64,000 nucleotides of DNA from Lepidonotus clava. Its lineage: Eukaryota > Annelida > Polychaeta > Phyllodocida > Polynoidae. The DNA lies in contig OW387148.1 of the NCBI GenBank assembly GCA_936440205.1, forward strand, positions 39,963,003 through 40,027,002. Reading direction: 5' to 3'. This document shows positions 10,646-20,060 of this stretch, piece by piece. The first letter of the stretch is position 1. Each line of letters starts with the position of its first letter. Made by a program: the position numbers and the translations under genes. The notes under the pieces are model-generated. The model did no database searches and was not told the origin of the DNA. It saw only the letters and a program-made list of their open reading frames with translations.

Positions 10646-11060
10646 TGCACAGAATGTGTCTGTAGGCGGGTGATGTTAGGGATTATGATAAGCGTCGAGT
10701 GTTTTTGTGAGGAATTTAGAAGTGGGGTTGTAGGGGTTTATGATAGGTACCATGTGTCTGTAAGGGGTTAGGGAAGGTTTGTGCAGGGCACTGAGTGTGA
10801 AAAGGTGATACATCAAAAGGTGCCAAGGATGCCTGTATGGGGTTGAGGTAGCTGCAAGGGGTCGTGAAGGTTTAATATTAGTGATAGGCATCAAATCAGG
10901 TATCTGTAGGGGGTTCAATTAGGGGTCGTGGTGGTTAGAATAGGCGCCAACTGTGATTGTATGGGGTTAAGGGAGGGGTTGTCAGGTTTATGATAGCCAC
11001 CGAGTTTACCTTGAGTTTAAGGGGTTAGGCAGGTATTGTTAAGGTTAAACATAGGATCAG

Positions 11061-11627
11061 TTTGTGGGTCGACGAAGCGATCAATGTTTACAACCTACAG
11101 CTAGTCGTTGACAATGATCTGCTTTGTGGATATGCAGCTTTCGAAAATGGATAGCTAACATTCGGCCTACCCTAAGGCCAAGTGGGTGCTAGCCAGAGAA
11201 GTAAAGAGAGGCAAGAGCGTTCTACACCAAGAGTTCATGATACCACAAACTTGTGTGATTACACCCTGAGGAATCAGGCAATGCAAAAGTCACGGCTGGG
11301 GCGATATCTTCTACGAACGGGCAATAAAAGAGTTATATTTCCCGGGTGAGTAATTCCACCTTAATATTACCCTCTGGATATTACCATTCAACATAACCAT
11401 TAACCTTAGAGTGTTGCTGCCAACTTCCAGTAAGGTTCTTTTTATGATTTTCTTGAATATCAAGCGCTTTCTGATTACTCTTTTTAAGTATAGCCAGTTG
11501 AGAAACCATTACACAATTTTGCTTATCACTTTGATAGTCATGACACATGCATATTTTTTTTAGTTCCCTTTTTAGAAAACCCTCAAAATCTTAATGCACT
11601 TTTATATATATATATATTATATCTTTT
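11061..11627. other. no gene seen
   Basis: Spacer of about 570 bases. A plus-strand frame of about 50 codons stays open up to a strong-looking splice donor (cccgg followed by gtgagt near 11,343), but no partner exon or recognised domain supports it. A short TA run lies at 11,603-11,622. Confidence 0.35.
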
Positions 11628-11789
11628 CATTACTGCGCACGGTGGAAAGTAGAACCCAAGGCACGAATTGGGGAAAATTAAATTTTATTTGTTTTTTGAG
11701 TATAGTTTAAATGAGTATTTGTAGATATAAAATGGGTAATATGTAATATAATGAATATAATAAATAGAATATATGATAGGGTGGATGGG
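11628..11789 (-). repeat. retrotransposon terminal repeat B2
   Basis: It matches B1 at 11,977-12,096 from cattactgcgcacgg to gatataaaatgg, apart from one short length difference in a T-rich stretch. The last 54 bases (11,736-11,789) have no clear counterpart beside B1. This is the outer 3' end of the element. Confidence 0.8.
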
Positions 11790-11976
11790 AGGAGAAAATT
11801 GTAGAGGTAGTTGTGGTAATGGAGGTTTGTTGATGAAGAAGGAGGAAATGGAGGAGGGTGTATTGGGAAATATTTTATGGTTGGTGTTTTATGGAATGAG
11901 GAGGTGTTGTTGTGGGGGAACCACCAGGTGGCAGCAATGAGACCATCTGCAGCCACAAAGTACTGCATGTGGCACC
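11790..11976 (-). repeat. retrotransposon terminal repeat A2
   Basis: 187 bases from aggagaaaattgtagagg to catgtggcacc, identical by eye to A1 at 16,465-16,651. It lies between B1 and B2, as expected for split direct repeats that template a circular replication intermediate in this order of elements. Confidence 0.9.
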
Positions 11977-12096
11977 CATTACTGCGCACGGTGGAAAGTA
12001 GAACCCAAGGCACGAATTGGGGAAAATTAAATTTTATTTGTTATAAAATTTGATTTTTGAGTATAGTTTAAATGAGTATTTGTAGATATAAAATGG
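11977..12096 (-). repeat. retrotransposon internal repeat B1
   Basis: Second copy of the cattactgcgcacgg repeat, directly downstream of the recombinase frame. Similarity with B2 stops just after gatataaaatgg. Confidence 0.85.
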
Positions 12097-12163
12097 CCAA
12101 AAATTGTGCCAAGGGAAGTGAATTGGGGATGTGGAGGGTGGGGTATTAAAATATAGTAATAAG

Positions 12164-13183
12164 TTATGTTTTACGAATGGAGTCTATCAAAGCGTCCGTG
12201 ACGTTCCCAGTTGGGGTGTCTATATACGTTTTGTATACGGCGGAGCGCCATCCCCCGTGTCTCTGGATTTCCAGCTCCGGGCATCCGCTGGCGTGCGCCT
12301 GTGTGGCAGCCGCCTTGCGGATGCTGTGTAGCGTGTACTGCGCTGGGTCGGACCCAATGTCCTCCAGGCCCTTTGCCCATAGTTTCTTGATCAGTGAGCA
12401 TGGTAGGGGGGCTCTTGTCGCCGGGACCATCAGTAGGGGGTCGGACTTCTGGCGCGTGGGCGCCGCCGCTATGTTCGTGTCGATCAACGTGACGGGACAC
12501 AAGGACTGGTCGTCGACCCTTGGAAGGAACACAGTCCTGAATTCTCCGACCCTCTGCATGTTTTTGGCCCACTTTATCGTTAGCTGGTATCCATGCTGTG
12601 TGCGCGCCAAGTCGCCTCGCGTTGGGTGCCGGGTTGGGTCGAAGGCGCTGATAGTGGGAGGCGCCACCTCCGACTGCCTCAGCGCCGCATAATACATCAC
12701 GAGCAACCCGGCGCGCACCGCATTCCCAGTGTCCGTGTTGGGTATCCGTTGGAGAGTCAGTCGTATCAGAGACACGGGGACCGGCGACTTCACCCTTGGC
12801 ACGTACGATTTCTGTCTGTTGAAGGCCTCCATTGCCATTCGGACCCTGGGATGGTCCACGGCCTCGGTGGATACCCCCGCCAGCCTTAGGTAGGTACGTA
12901 CATGGGACAGTTTGTCGCGGATTGTTGACGGTGCTGGGGTATGCATCGCCTCGTATTCTAGGTATGTACACACCATTTGATACGTAGGCGCGAGAGGGTC
13001 CTCCTTGGCGGCCGCCATGAACGCCACGTATGTTGCCACTGCTGACGTATGGTTCCGCTGTGTGCCTGGTGCGCGGGCGCGCAGCTGCCGTTGCGCTGCC
13101 CTTTCCATCAGCCTCGCTATCGCTGGGTCTGTTAGAAGTACGAATGTCCAGGTTATACATGAAGTACAGACAGGGATAAACAC
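12164..13183 (-). CDS. tyrosine recombinase of the Ngaro-like element
   Basis: A frame of 339 codons. An N-terminal core-binding-like region (about residues 20-130) is followed by a catalytic domain with the full tyrosine-recombinase set visible: Arg169 in AALRQSE, Lys204 in IKWAK, His286 and Arg289 in HSIRK, His309 in RHGGW and Tyr320 in KTYID. In DIRS-order elements this enzyme inserts the circular DNA product by strand exchange, which leaves no target-site duplication. The frame begins just after the RNase H domain ends and overlaps the tail of the upstream frame in another phase; overlapping frames are usual in this family. Length fits the family. Confidence 0.88.
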   Translation of the reverse strand: MFIPVCTSCITWTFVLLTDPAIARLMERAAQRQLRARAPGTQRNHTSAVATYVAFMAAAKEDPLAPTYQMVCTYLEYEAMHTPAPSTIRDKLSHVRTYLRLAGVSTEAVDHPRVRMAMEAFNRQKSYVPRVKSPVPVSLIRLTLQRIPNTDTGNAVRAGLLVMYYAALRQSEVAPPTISAFDPTRHPTRGDLARTQHGYQLTIKWAKNMQRVGEFRTVFLPRVDDQSLCPVTLIDTNIAAAPTRQKSDPLLMVPATRAPLPCSLIKKLWAKGLEDIGSDPAQYTLHSIRKAAATQAHASGCPELEIQRHGGWRSAVYKTYIDTPTGNVTDALIDSIRKT

Positions 13184-15065
13184 AAGACAGGCTATAGTAT
13201 TTGACGAACCCCCAGGCCGCAGCGCATTGGTGTGGATTCAGGTGGGCGCGGCTCAGAGCGTCGGCCACGTCGTTGTCAGCCCCCGGGATGTGGTCATATG
13301 ATAGCTCCACGTCCATAAGTGCCTGCACCATCCAGGTGGCGCGGGCGCATTCCTGGAGGATGTGATTTCTAGCTCTCCCGGTCTGCATGACGGTGACTGC
13401 GGCTAGGTTATCACATCTTATTCTAATGTGGGAGCCCCTATCCTTCTCGGTCACGAACGTATGGAGCGCCAGGACGATGTTAATTGCCTCCAACTCCGTG
13501 ATATTGGCTGCTTGGTCGTTGGTGTCGTAGAGCTGTGTACCATATGCAAACTGTCCGTCAGTCGCGCCCACCCCTGATAAGCAGGCGTCGACGAGGATGT
13601 CCCTGGTTGGTGGGTGTCTGGGTATAAGAGAGACCCCGTTCCACTCGGAGGCAAACTGCTTAAACCACTGTAGGTCCTTACGCATCTCATCGTCCACCGT
13701 GATCCTTTCTCCCTGAGCTGCTCTGAGGGCGGTGAGCAGGCGTGATACGAACACCCTCGCCGGGCGTACGCATTTAGCGACAAATAGTAGGTGGCCAAGG
13801 AGAGATTGTTGGCCTTTCTTGGTGATATATTTATATTTCTGGACCTTTTCCACGTGTGTGAGCACTTCCCCGAGTTTGTCGGCGGAGATAGACAGCGACA
13901 TGTTTTCAGCGTCCACCACCACGCCGAGCCATTTGACTCGTTGTGCCGGAGGCTGAGCCTTTTCTTTTGCCTCTGGTAAACCAAGTTCGGCAAGTAGTGC
14001 CCTAGCCCTATCGTACTGGAGTTGTGCGGTGTCCGCGTCTGGTGATAACAATACGAGGTCATCTAGGTACATGTGACACTGTATTCCCTCTCCTCTCAAT
14101 ATATCTGTGATGCAGTCCGCTACGGATTGCATGTGGAACGAGGATGCCCTCGCTCCAAATGGCATCGACAGGTCGCAGTAGTATTTACTTTCCCATGTGA
14201 AGCACAGGAGCGGCCAATCGATTGGGTCGGAGAGGAAATTTTTATATGCACGGGAAACGTCAATGGTTGATAGGAACGCCCCTTGTCCCATCTGCGCCAA
14301 GTCGCGCGCCAGCGTGTCTACTGTGGGGAGCGTGTGCTGGTACTCGAAGCCAAAGACGCCGTTTTTAACCACGTATGCGTTGATAGATGTGCAGGGGGGG
14401 AACGTCATGTCCAGTATGACCCTTCGGTCTTCCGATGATGACTTTTCCCTTGACATGAGGGGTGATGAGTGGCACCACGGGTAGAAGGGTGGTTCATCGA
14501 ACGGGCCCACTATGCCCTTAAGCCTGAGCTCTTTCTCAATGAACTTGTTGATCTGCTCCGGGTAGTCAGTGGCGCTGGCGTGGTTGGGTTCATCCACTGT
14601 GTCCGACACCGGGCCCACGTACCCTGTGGGAAACCCGAATCGCACAAAGTCCAGGACCTGTTTCTTATCTCCTAACCCGTAGAGGTACGACTCCCATGCA
14701 GCGACATTCAGCGCCGACGGGAGGGGTATACGGGCTCCCATAGCGTTTGGCAGACCAGTATCCCTTACAACCTTGTATATCAGGGCCAGGTCCTCCCTGC
14801 CGCTAATGCTGCGCATACTCGGCCACCAACGGCGCCTGTGCGCCGCCACAGCCTGTGGGCGGACATCCACCGGCTTATTGAATCTAATAGAGCCCTCGCA
14901 GAATCTACGTATATCATGGAATGGTGGGCTTACCCCTTGTCCCTGAACGTCCTCCGCGCTAGGTTCACCGAGTTCTCCGCCTTTGGTGCCTCCGCGTGGG
15001 TCTGCGCCGGGTACGTGGTCGTGCGCCCGGGCCTCTGTGTCGTCTGGTTGGCGGTCAGGCACCAC
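12171..15065 (-). CDS. reverse transcriptase / RNase H of the Ngaro-like element
   Basis: The frame has 964 codons, but recognisable domains occupy about the first 610. The reverse transcriptase spans about residues 185-385, with VILDMTFPP, STIDVSRAYKNF, LSMPFGARASSF and the catalytic YLDD at 333-336 (near 14,060-14,070). RNase H spans about 490-606: Asp493 in DACLSG, Glu524/526 in ITELEAIN, Asp552 in RCDNLAAV, and the closing ADALSRA. The remaining 350 or so residues run in a different phase over the recombinase gene and look like by-product translation of GC-rich DNA. The start at 15,065 lies 27 bases beyond the Gag stop, so translation may depend on reinitiation or a similar mechanism. There is no protease or methyltransferase domain. 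Confidence 0.88.
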   Translation of the reverse strand: MVPDRQPDDTEARAHDHVPGADPRGGTKGGELGEPSAEDVQGQGVSPPFHDIRRFCEGSIRFNKPVDVRPQAVAAHRRRWWPSMRSISGREDLALIYKVVRDTGLPNAMGARIPLPSALNVAAWESYLYGLGDKKQVLDFVRFGFPTGYVGPVSDTVDEPNHASATDYPEQINKFIEKELRLKGIVGPFDEPPFYPWCHSSPLMSREKSSSEDRRVILDMTFPPCTSINAYVVKNGVFGFEYQHTLPTVDTLARDLAQMGQGAFLSTIDVSRAYKNFLSDPIDWPLLCFTWESKYYCDLSMPFGARASSFHMQSVADCITDILRGEGIQCHMYLDDLVLLSPDADTAQLQYDRARALLAELGLPEAKEKAQPPAQRVKWLGVVVDAENMSLSISADKLGEVLTHVEKVQKYKYITKKGQQSLLGHLLFVAKCVRPARVFVSRLLTALRAAQGERITVDDEMRKDLQWFKQFASEWNGVSLIPRHPPTRDILVDACLSGVGATDGQFAYGTQLYDTNDQAANITELEAINIVLALHTFVTEKDRGSHIRIRCDNLAAVTVMQTGRARNHILQECARATWMVQALMDVELSYDHIPGADNDVADALSRAHLNPHQCAAAWGFVKYYSLSCVYPCLYFMYNLDIRTSNRPSDSEADGKGSATAAARPRTRHTAEPYVSSGNIRGVHGGRQGGPSRAYVSNGVYIPRIRGDAYPSTVNNPRQTVPCTYLPKAGGGIHRGRGPSQGPNGNGGLQQTEIVRAKGEVAGPRVSDTTDSPTDTQHGHWECGARRVARDVLCGAEAVGGGASHYQRLRPNPAPNARRLGAHTAWIPANDKVGQKHAEGRRIQDCVPSKGRRPVLVSRHVDRHEHSGGAHAPEVRPPTDGPGDKSPPTMLTDQETMGKGPGGHWVRPSAVHATQHPQGGCHTGARQRMPGAGNPETRGMALRRIQNVYRHPNWERHGRFDRLHS

Positions 15066-15091
15066 CGGCCGTTCCTGTACGTCCGGGGTGC

Positions 15092-16327
15092 CTACTGTCC
15101 GTTTTTTGGCTGCTGAAAGTGCTGAGCATTTGGGTTAGAATACATTTGACGCCACGACTGCTCCGGTGCCAGAGCTCGTGGGTGCTGTGACCCCATGGGG
15201 GCATACTGACTGGTTGACTGCTGCGGTTGTCGACCCATCCGCAGTTTGTTCTCACAATCTATGACATTGTGCCCCCCGCACTGTTTGCCGACGGCATCAC
15301 AGAATGCACACCAATGCATGAGCCTTACGGGGCCATCGTCGTGATGTGCCCTATGGCGGCAGCCCGCCCTACTGTTGAATGCTCTACACACTGTATCCTT
15401 ACGTGGTGCCCTTGGGTCAGCCGGCTGTACTGCCGGAGCTGCCGCAATGGCCATACGGAACCTTTCGTTTTGGATACGTTGTTCATCTTCCCACGTGAAG
15501 TATCCCCTTTCTATTTGGTCCCATACGTGCTGTGACCAGCGGCGGACCCCTTCCCAGGGCCTACTTATTGCGTCATGAGTGACATCCTGCAGGTGTGCTA
15601 GTATGTTATCCCTATGTTCCGGTCTGTATGCCCTTTCATCTCTAACTAGTGCGATAGTAGCGTTTACATACTCAGCAAGCGTTAGGCTGGCCCTGTTATC
15701 CAACTTTTGCTTTAGTAGATACGCCCCTTCCCTGGTCACATACATATAGGGTTTTGGAAGGGTGTGGTCCGCCGCTACCTCGGCAGCCACGGACCCCTTA
15801 CCGTCTTGTCGAGTCGGCTCGAACCTTTCCCTGGTGAGCATCTCGTCCACGTATCCCTTATGGTTGTGGTGCGTCCGTAACGCCCTCGGAGGAGGCAGCG
15901 CCGCCGCCCCTTGTAGATGCCGCCCGTCGCTGGCCGTCCGCTGCCCCGAGTGCGTCTCCGGCGCCCGGTGTCGTCCGTGCGGCGGGGTGCTGGATGCCCT
16001 CGGCGTGCTGAACGGAGCTGCAGCTAACAACAGATCAAGTTTAGCGTCAATGCCGTTTACTTGCGCTTTAACCTGCGCCATATCCCTCTCCAAGATGGTA
16101 ACCCTATTTCTGGTCCCGTCATCATATGGGCTGTCCTGTGGGAGCCTATACTGGCTCGCCCCCGACACGTCCCCATCGTCTTCTATGACATCCCCTTCGT
16201 ATCGCGGGTGAAAAGACACTTCATCTTCCTCTTGACCACTACTTCTCATGGATTCCTGAATGGACTCCCTCATGCGAACCTCTGCCCTCTTCTTCGACGC
16301 CCTAGTGCGTCGCTTCGTGTCCGGCAT
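15092..16327 (-). CDS. Gag-like protein of the Ngaro-like element
   Basis: The frame has 411 codons and is the first gene after repeat A1. The N terminus is basic (TKRRTRASKKR, residues 4-14), then acidic (about 32-55). A likely short coiled coil lies at about 73-102 (ILERDMAQVKAQVNGIDAKL). A central helical region spans about 190-300. A Cys/His-rich segment at about 314-358 (Cys314, Cys323, His327, Cys340, Cys343, Cys350, His353, Cys358) suggests nucleic-acid binding. The role is inferred from position and composition: packaging the element RNA. It does not carry a classic retroviral CCHC knuckle with standard spacing. Confidence 0.72.
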   Translation of the reverse strand: MPDTKRRTRASKKRAEVRMRESIQESMRSSGQEEDEVSFHPRYEGDVIEDDGDVSGASQYRLPQDSPYDDGTRNRVTILERDMAQVKAQVNGIDAKLDLLLAAAPFSTPRASSTPPHGRHRAPETHSGQRTASDGRHLQGAAALPPPRALRTHHNHKGYVDEMLTRERFEPTRQDGKGSVAAEVAADHTLPKPYMYVTREGAYLLKQKLDNRASLTLAEYVNATIALVRDERAYRPEHRDNILAHLQDVTHDAISRPWEGVRRWSQHVWDQIERGYFTWEDEQRIQNERFRMAIAAAPAVQPADPRAPRKDTVCRAFNSRAGCRHRAHHDDGPVRLMHWCAFCDAVGKQCGGHNVIDCENKLRMGRQPQQSTSQYAPMGSQHPRALAPEQSWRQMYSNPNAQHFQQPKNGQ

Positions 16328-16464
16328 CTTTACCGCCGTACGTAATGTTATTTAGCAATATGGCGAGAAGAATATGTGTACTTATCGCGTATACGCTGTG
16401 GGTTTGTTGCCCTGTGGATGTGAGGGTCTGCTGGGCCCGGTTAAGGTGATGTTTGCGGATTTGC

Positions 16465-16651
16465 AGGAGAAAATTGTAGAGGTAGTTGTGGTAATGGAGG
16501 TTTGTTGATGAAGAAGGAGGAAATGGAGGAGGGTGTATTGGGAAATATTTTATGGTTGGTGTTTTATGGAATGAGGAGGTGTTGTTGTGGGGGAACCACC
16601 AGGTGGCAGCAATGAGACCATCTGCAGCCACAAAGTACTGCATGTGGCACC
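16465..16651 (-). repeat. retrotransposon 5' terminal repeat A1
   Basis: 187 bases identical to A2 at 11,790-11,976. It is the upstream end of the element on the minus strand and should contain the promoter, though no TATA-type motif stands out. Confidence 0.88.
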
Positions 16652-17160
16652 AATTATCCTGAATAAACATTCGCACACGCCAGTATTCTTTGTTTATCCC
16701 AAGTAAGCACTCATTTATAAGCTTTAGCAAGTAACACCTGCCATAGAGCTTTTTATATACACACATTATATATGTGTATATAAAAAGTTGTATATAATTT
16801 ATTCTATTACTTACATATATACACACCAATAAACAGACAGACGGACAGCTAGCCAAACACACGCACATGCACAAGACATGCAAACACACATACACATACA
16901 AAAATATGACCTGTTCGCAAAAAGAAGCAACAAAAGTAATCCCAAAATTTGGAGCCCCCTCGCTTATACCTATTTTAGGGCTCCCACTGATGTGCACCAC
17001 ATGCTATGATGGAAGCCCCTCTTTGTCAATGGCCGCTGTTTAATTCTCAATGAGCCCAACTGGGGCTGAGGAAGGCATTGATCGGGTGTTAGAGTGCCAT
17101 CAGCACGTGGGCCTGCACGCCACACCATTAGGTGAGCAGCTCCTTTAACTGGGGGGAGCA
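16652..17160. other. spacer, no gene seen
   Basis: It contains a palindromic TA-rich stretch at about 16,748-16,790 (tatatacacacattatatatgtgtata). No coding content is accepted; a long minus-strand frame here simply continues out of repeat A1. Confidence 0.4.
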
Positions 17161-19260
17161 AGTCACATATAACGACTCAGTAACTTGTGTAATGACTCAG
17201 AACAGCTGATATAATGACTCAGAACAGATTGTGTAATGCCTCATCTACACGTAGGTCAACGCATAGGAATTTGTGCCACCATTAGGTGAGCAGCTCCTGG
17301 GATGAGCAATTTGTGTAATGACCCAGAACAGCTCTTGTAACAACTCAGTACAGCTTGTGTAATAACCCATCAACATGTGGGTCTGCACGCCACCATTAAG
17401 TGAGCCGTGGTGAGCAACTCCTATAATGACTCATGTGATGGGTCAGTTCAGCTTGTGTGATAATCTGGAGCACAATATATAAAGACTTGAAGCAGGTTGT
17501 GTATAGATCTGGTTGGCAAGAAACAGCTCGTTTTGTGTTCCTCATACTGTGAGACAGCAATATTTAGTTGAGAGTTCTGGATAGAAATTATTTTACAGGA
17601 CACATAATTTATTGTCATTACACTGTGAATGTGCCATTAGAGGTGCATTTTGGTGAAATTATGAGAACTTAAGAAAAGACAAACTAACAGGAGTAGACAG
17701 AAAATGTTCAGGTTTTTGAGTTGTTTCTTGTGTCCCAGATCTATAATGACTCAGAGCACAGTGTGCAACAACTCTCAGGTAGAGTGCAAAGGATGCAATA
17801 ACTCTCAAGTAGAGTGCAAAGTGTGCAATGACTCTCAAGTAGAGTCATTGCACAAGGTGCCGTGAGTCATTACAGAAGAGTAACTCATGTGATTCCCCAT
17901 AAACACACGGGTCTGCATGCCACCAATAGGAGAGCAGCTCCTTCAACTGGGGTGAGCAGCTCAAATAATGACTCAGAACAGCTTGAGTAATGACTCAGAA
18001 CAGATTGAGTAATGAGTGAGAACACCTTGTATAATGACTCAGATCAACTTGTATAATGAATCAGAGAAGCCTACGTAATAAATCTGTACAGCTCATGTAT
18101 TGTGGCATCAACTTGTAGGCCTGCATGTTACTAGTAGACTGAGAATTTCCTTTAACAGAGACAGCAGCTTGTATAACAACCAAGAGCTGCTTGTGCAATG
18201 ACTCAGATCAACTCATGTGATGACTCAGGCAATCTCAAAAATGACTCCGTACAGCTTGTGTAATGTACCATCAACATGTTGGTCTGCACTCCACCATGAG
18301 GAGCAGCTCCTTCAACTGGGGTGAGTAACTGGTATAATGACTCAGAAAAATTGTGCCATCAGCATTTGGGCCTGTGTGCCACTAGTAGCTAGACTGAGGA
18401 TCTCCTTTAACTGAGTGAGCAGCTTGTATAACAACCAAGAGCAGCTTGTGCAATGACTTAGAAAACATGTTTTGACTCAGAGCAGTCCGTATTATGACTC
18501 AAAACAACTTGTGAAATGACTCAGAACAACTTGAGTAATGAATCAGAGCAGCTCAGGTAATGTGCCATCAACACGAGGGCCTGTATACTACTAGGAGGAC
18601 TGAGCATCTCCTTTAACTGAGAGAGCAGCTTGTAAAATTACTCATGTAATGACTAAGGGCAGTCCGTATTATGACCTAGAGCAGCTCATGTACCGTACAG
18701 CTTGTGTAATGCACCATTAACACATATGGGTCTGCAACCCACCATAAGATGAACAGCTTGTGTAGTGACTAAGACAAGCTCTTGTAATGACTTAGAATCA
18801 CTCACGTCATGACTCAGAACAGCCCGTGTTATGACCTAGAATGGTTTGTATAATGACTCAGCAGCTAATGTACTGTTTCAGAACAGCTCATGTGATGGGC
18901 TAGAACAACTTTTTTTATGGCTCAGATCCTCTTGTAATGACTCAGAACAGCTTGTGTAATGTCTCAGAGCAGTTCGTATTATGACTCAGAGCAGTTTGTG
19001 TAATTACTAGTACAGGCTCATGTAAGGTCTCCGAGGGACCCACGTAATGACTCATAGCAGCTCTTATAATGACTTGGAGCAACTTTTGTAATGACGCTAG
19101 CTATCTTCTGTAATGACTTGACACAGCTTGAATAGTGACTTGGGTTAGCTTCGATAAAAGTTTGGAGCAACTCTCATGAAAACTCGGTGCAGCTTGTGTA
19201 ATAAGTCAGAGCAGCTTGGAATGAATGAGATCGTCCTGACTCTGAAACTCTTTTATTATT
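17161..19260. repeat. degenerate satellite rich in TGACTCA
   Basis: Units of about 22-25 bases around gtaatgactcagaacagctt repeat for about 2.1 kb with strong decay. A longer module, catcaacatgtgggtctgca then ccaccattaggtgagcagctcc, recurs several times and gives a higher-order pattern. I count about 18 perfect TGACTCA sites. A separate element sits inside at about 17,500-17,745. Confidence 0.8.
17500..17745 (+). mobile_element. single copy of the element amplified at 29.1-29.9 kb
   Basis: It starts near gatctggttggcaagaaac and ends near ttgtgtcccagatctata. The body shares ggacacataattta, gaatgtgccattagaggtgc and cagaaaatgttcaggttttt with 29,085-29,900, with the inverted copy at 31,105-31,320 and with the degraded copy at 49,000-49,240. 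It interrupts the TGACTCA satellite, so it is younger than that array. Confidence 0.7.
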
Positions 19261-19532
19261 CTAACATTCCTTGTGATGACTCTGAAGCAGTGATTCAAAG
19301 GCCCTCTATAGCAGACTGAACAAATAAACAACCTTTCTATAATGACGTTCTATCCAGTACTCATTACTTCTATCCACTTAGATCTACCAATAAATGCCAG
19401 CTCTTTTCATGGCAATTCAATTTTCTATTGGCATTCTATATGAGTATAATATAAATGAGGTTAATATAAGGTCAAAATAATTCTTATTCATATGTTTCCA
19501 TTCACTAGAAACAAGAACTTGGAAACTTACAC
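19261..19532. other. spacer, no gene seen
   Basis: AT-rich transition between the satellite and the next element. No feature is supported. Confidence 0.35.
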
Positions 19533-19858
19533 CCAGCCAAGGATGCAATGTTATTATATAACATTGCAGGAATGTTCTGGTTGGTTCTGTATTTGGTTTG
19601 TGCTACTTTCTTTTGATGACTCTCAATTATGTCACTGTAACATACTGCTGTGACATTACACTGTGACATTATTACAACATTCTGGTTACGTTCTTCAAAA
19701 TAATGTTATAATAAAATAATATTATAAAACATTCTTATTTGGTGAGGTTTTGACCTCACTATCAACAGCATAATTGTTACGTGCTATCTTAGTAAGTAAC
19801 AAACTGACTAAAAAAATATGGCTGCAGAACGTTTCTGTTACATCGCAAACTGTCTGGG
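19533..19858 (+). mobile_element. MITE-like CCCAGCCA family, copy 1
   Basis: It begins cccagccaaggatgcaatg and ends in gcaaactgtctgggt, an imperfect inverted pair. The interior holds ttctggttggttctgtattt, aattatgtcactgt, ggtgaggttttgacctcact and aacaaactgactaaaaaa. Related copies: 25,545-25,880, 39,195-39,290 (part), 45,720-45,986 (reverse, part), 51,443-51,812 (reverse), 55,285-55,652 and 62,505-62,730 (part). No coding content. Confidence 0.7.
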
Positions 19859-20060
19859 TGAAGAATGATTTGGTGTAGGGTGATGGTAGGAGTCACTGTA
19901 TCACCAAATAAACACAATCCCATTCCCATACCCACCATTGTTTCAGCCCAGCCCACTGCTCTCCCCTGGTGGTGTGGCTCTATATGCTTTCCAGCCCTGG
20001 AGGAGTCTTTATAGGGTGGGTAGGGTGTGTAAGCCCTGGAGGAATCCCTCCATAATCCGC

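Larger units (their letters stand above)
9233..11060. repeat. degenerate G-rich tandem field
   Basis: Units of roughly 40-60 bases around ggggttgtaataggcgccaa, tgtctgtaaggggttaggt and gttatgataggcaccaagtg repeat with heavy decay. A larger duplication is visible: the segment beginning acggactcttggcatgagaagaggcc at about 9,235 recurs near 9,786. The plus strand is G-rich and nearly C-free in places. Three MITE-like elements (9,388-9,613, 10,025-10,288 and 10,355-10,645) interrupt it. Confidence 0.65.
11628..16651 (-). mobile_element. Ngaro-like tyrosine-recombinase retrotransposon (DIRS order)
   Basis: An element of about 5.0 kb on the minus strand. In its own direction it has terminal repeat A1 (16,651-16,465), a Gag-like frame, a reverse transcriptase/RNase H frame, a tyrosine recombinase frame, then B1 (12,096-11,977), A2 (11,976-11,790) and B2 (ending 11,628). 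Split direct repeats and a tyrosine recombinase in place of an integrase define the Ngaro and PAT groups. No adenine-methyltransferase domain follows RNase H, which favours Ngaro over PAT or DIRS. A1 and A2 are identical over 187 bases, so the insertion is young or recently homogenised. It looks whole, with no obvious break in the domains I read. The coding part is much richer in GC than the surrounding DNA. Confidence 0.88.

Noticed and set aside
11170-11344. A candidate exon ending at a strong splice donor (cccgg then gtgagt)
   Set aside because: The frame is only about 50 codons, has no recognised domain, and no acceptor or partner exon was found. Donor-like sites are common by chance.
12177-16345. 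Several plus-strand frames of 60-171 codons antisense to the retrotransposon genes
   Set aside because: They are mirror frames of GC-rich coding DNA and none has a recognisable domain.
16302-17000. A 232-codon minus-strand frame upstream of the Gag-like gene
   Set aside because: Its middle is translation of terminal repeat A1, the same as in 11,678-12,013. The remainder is low-complexity flank.
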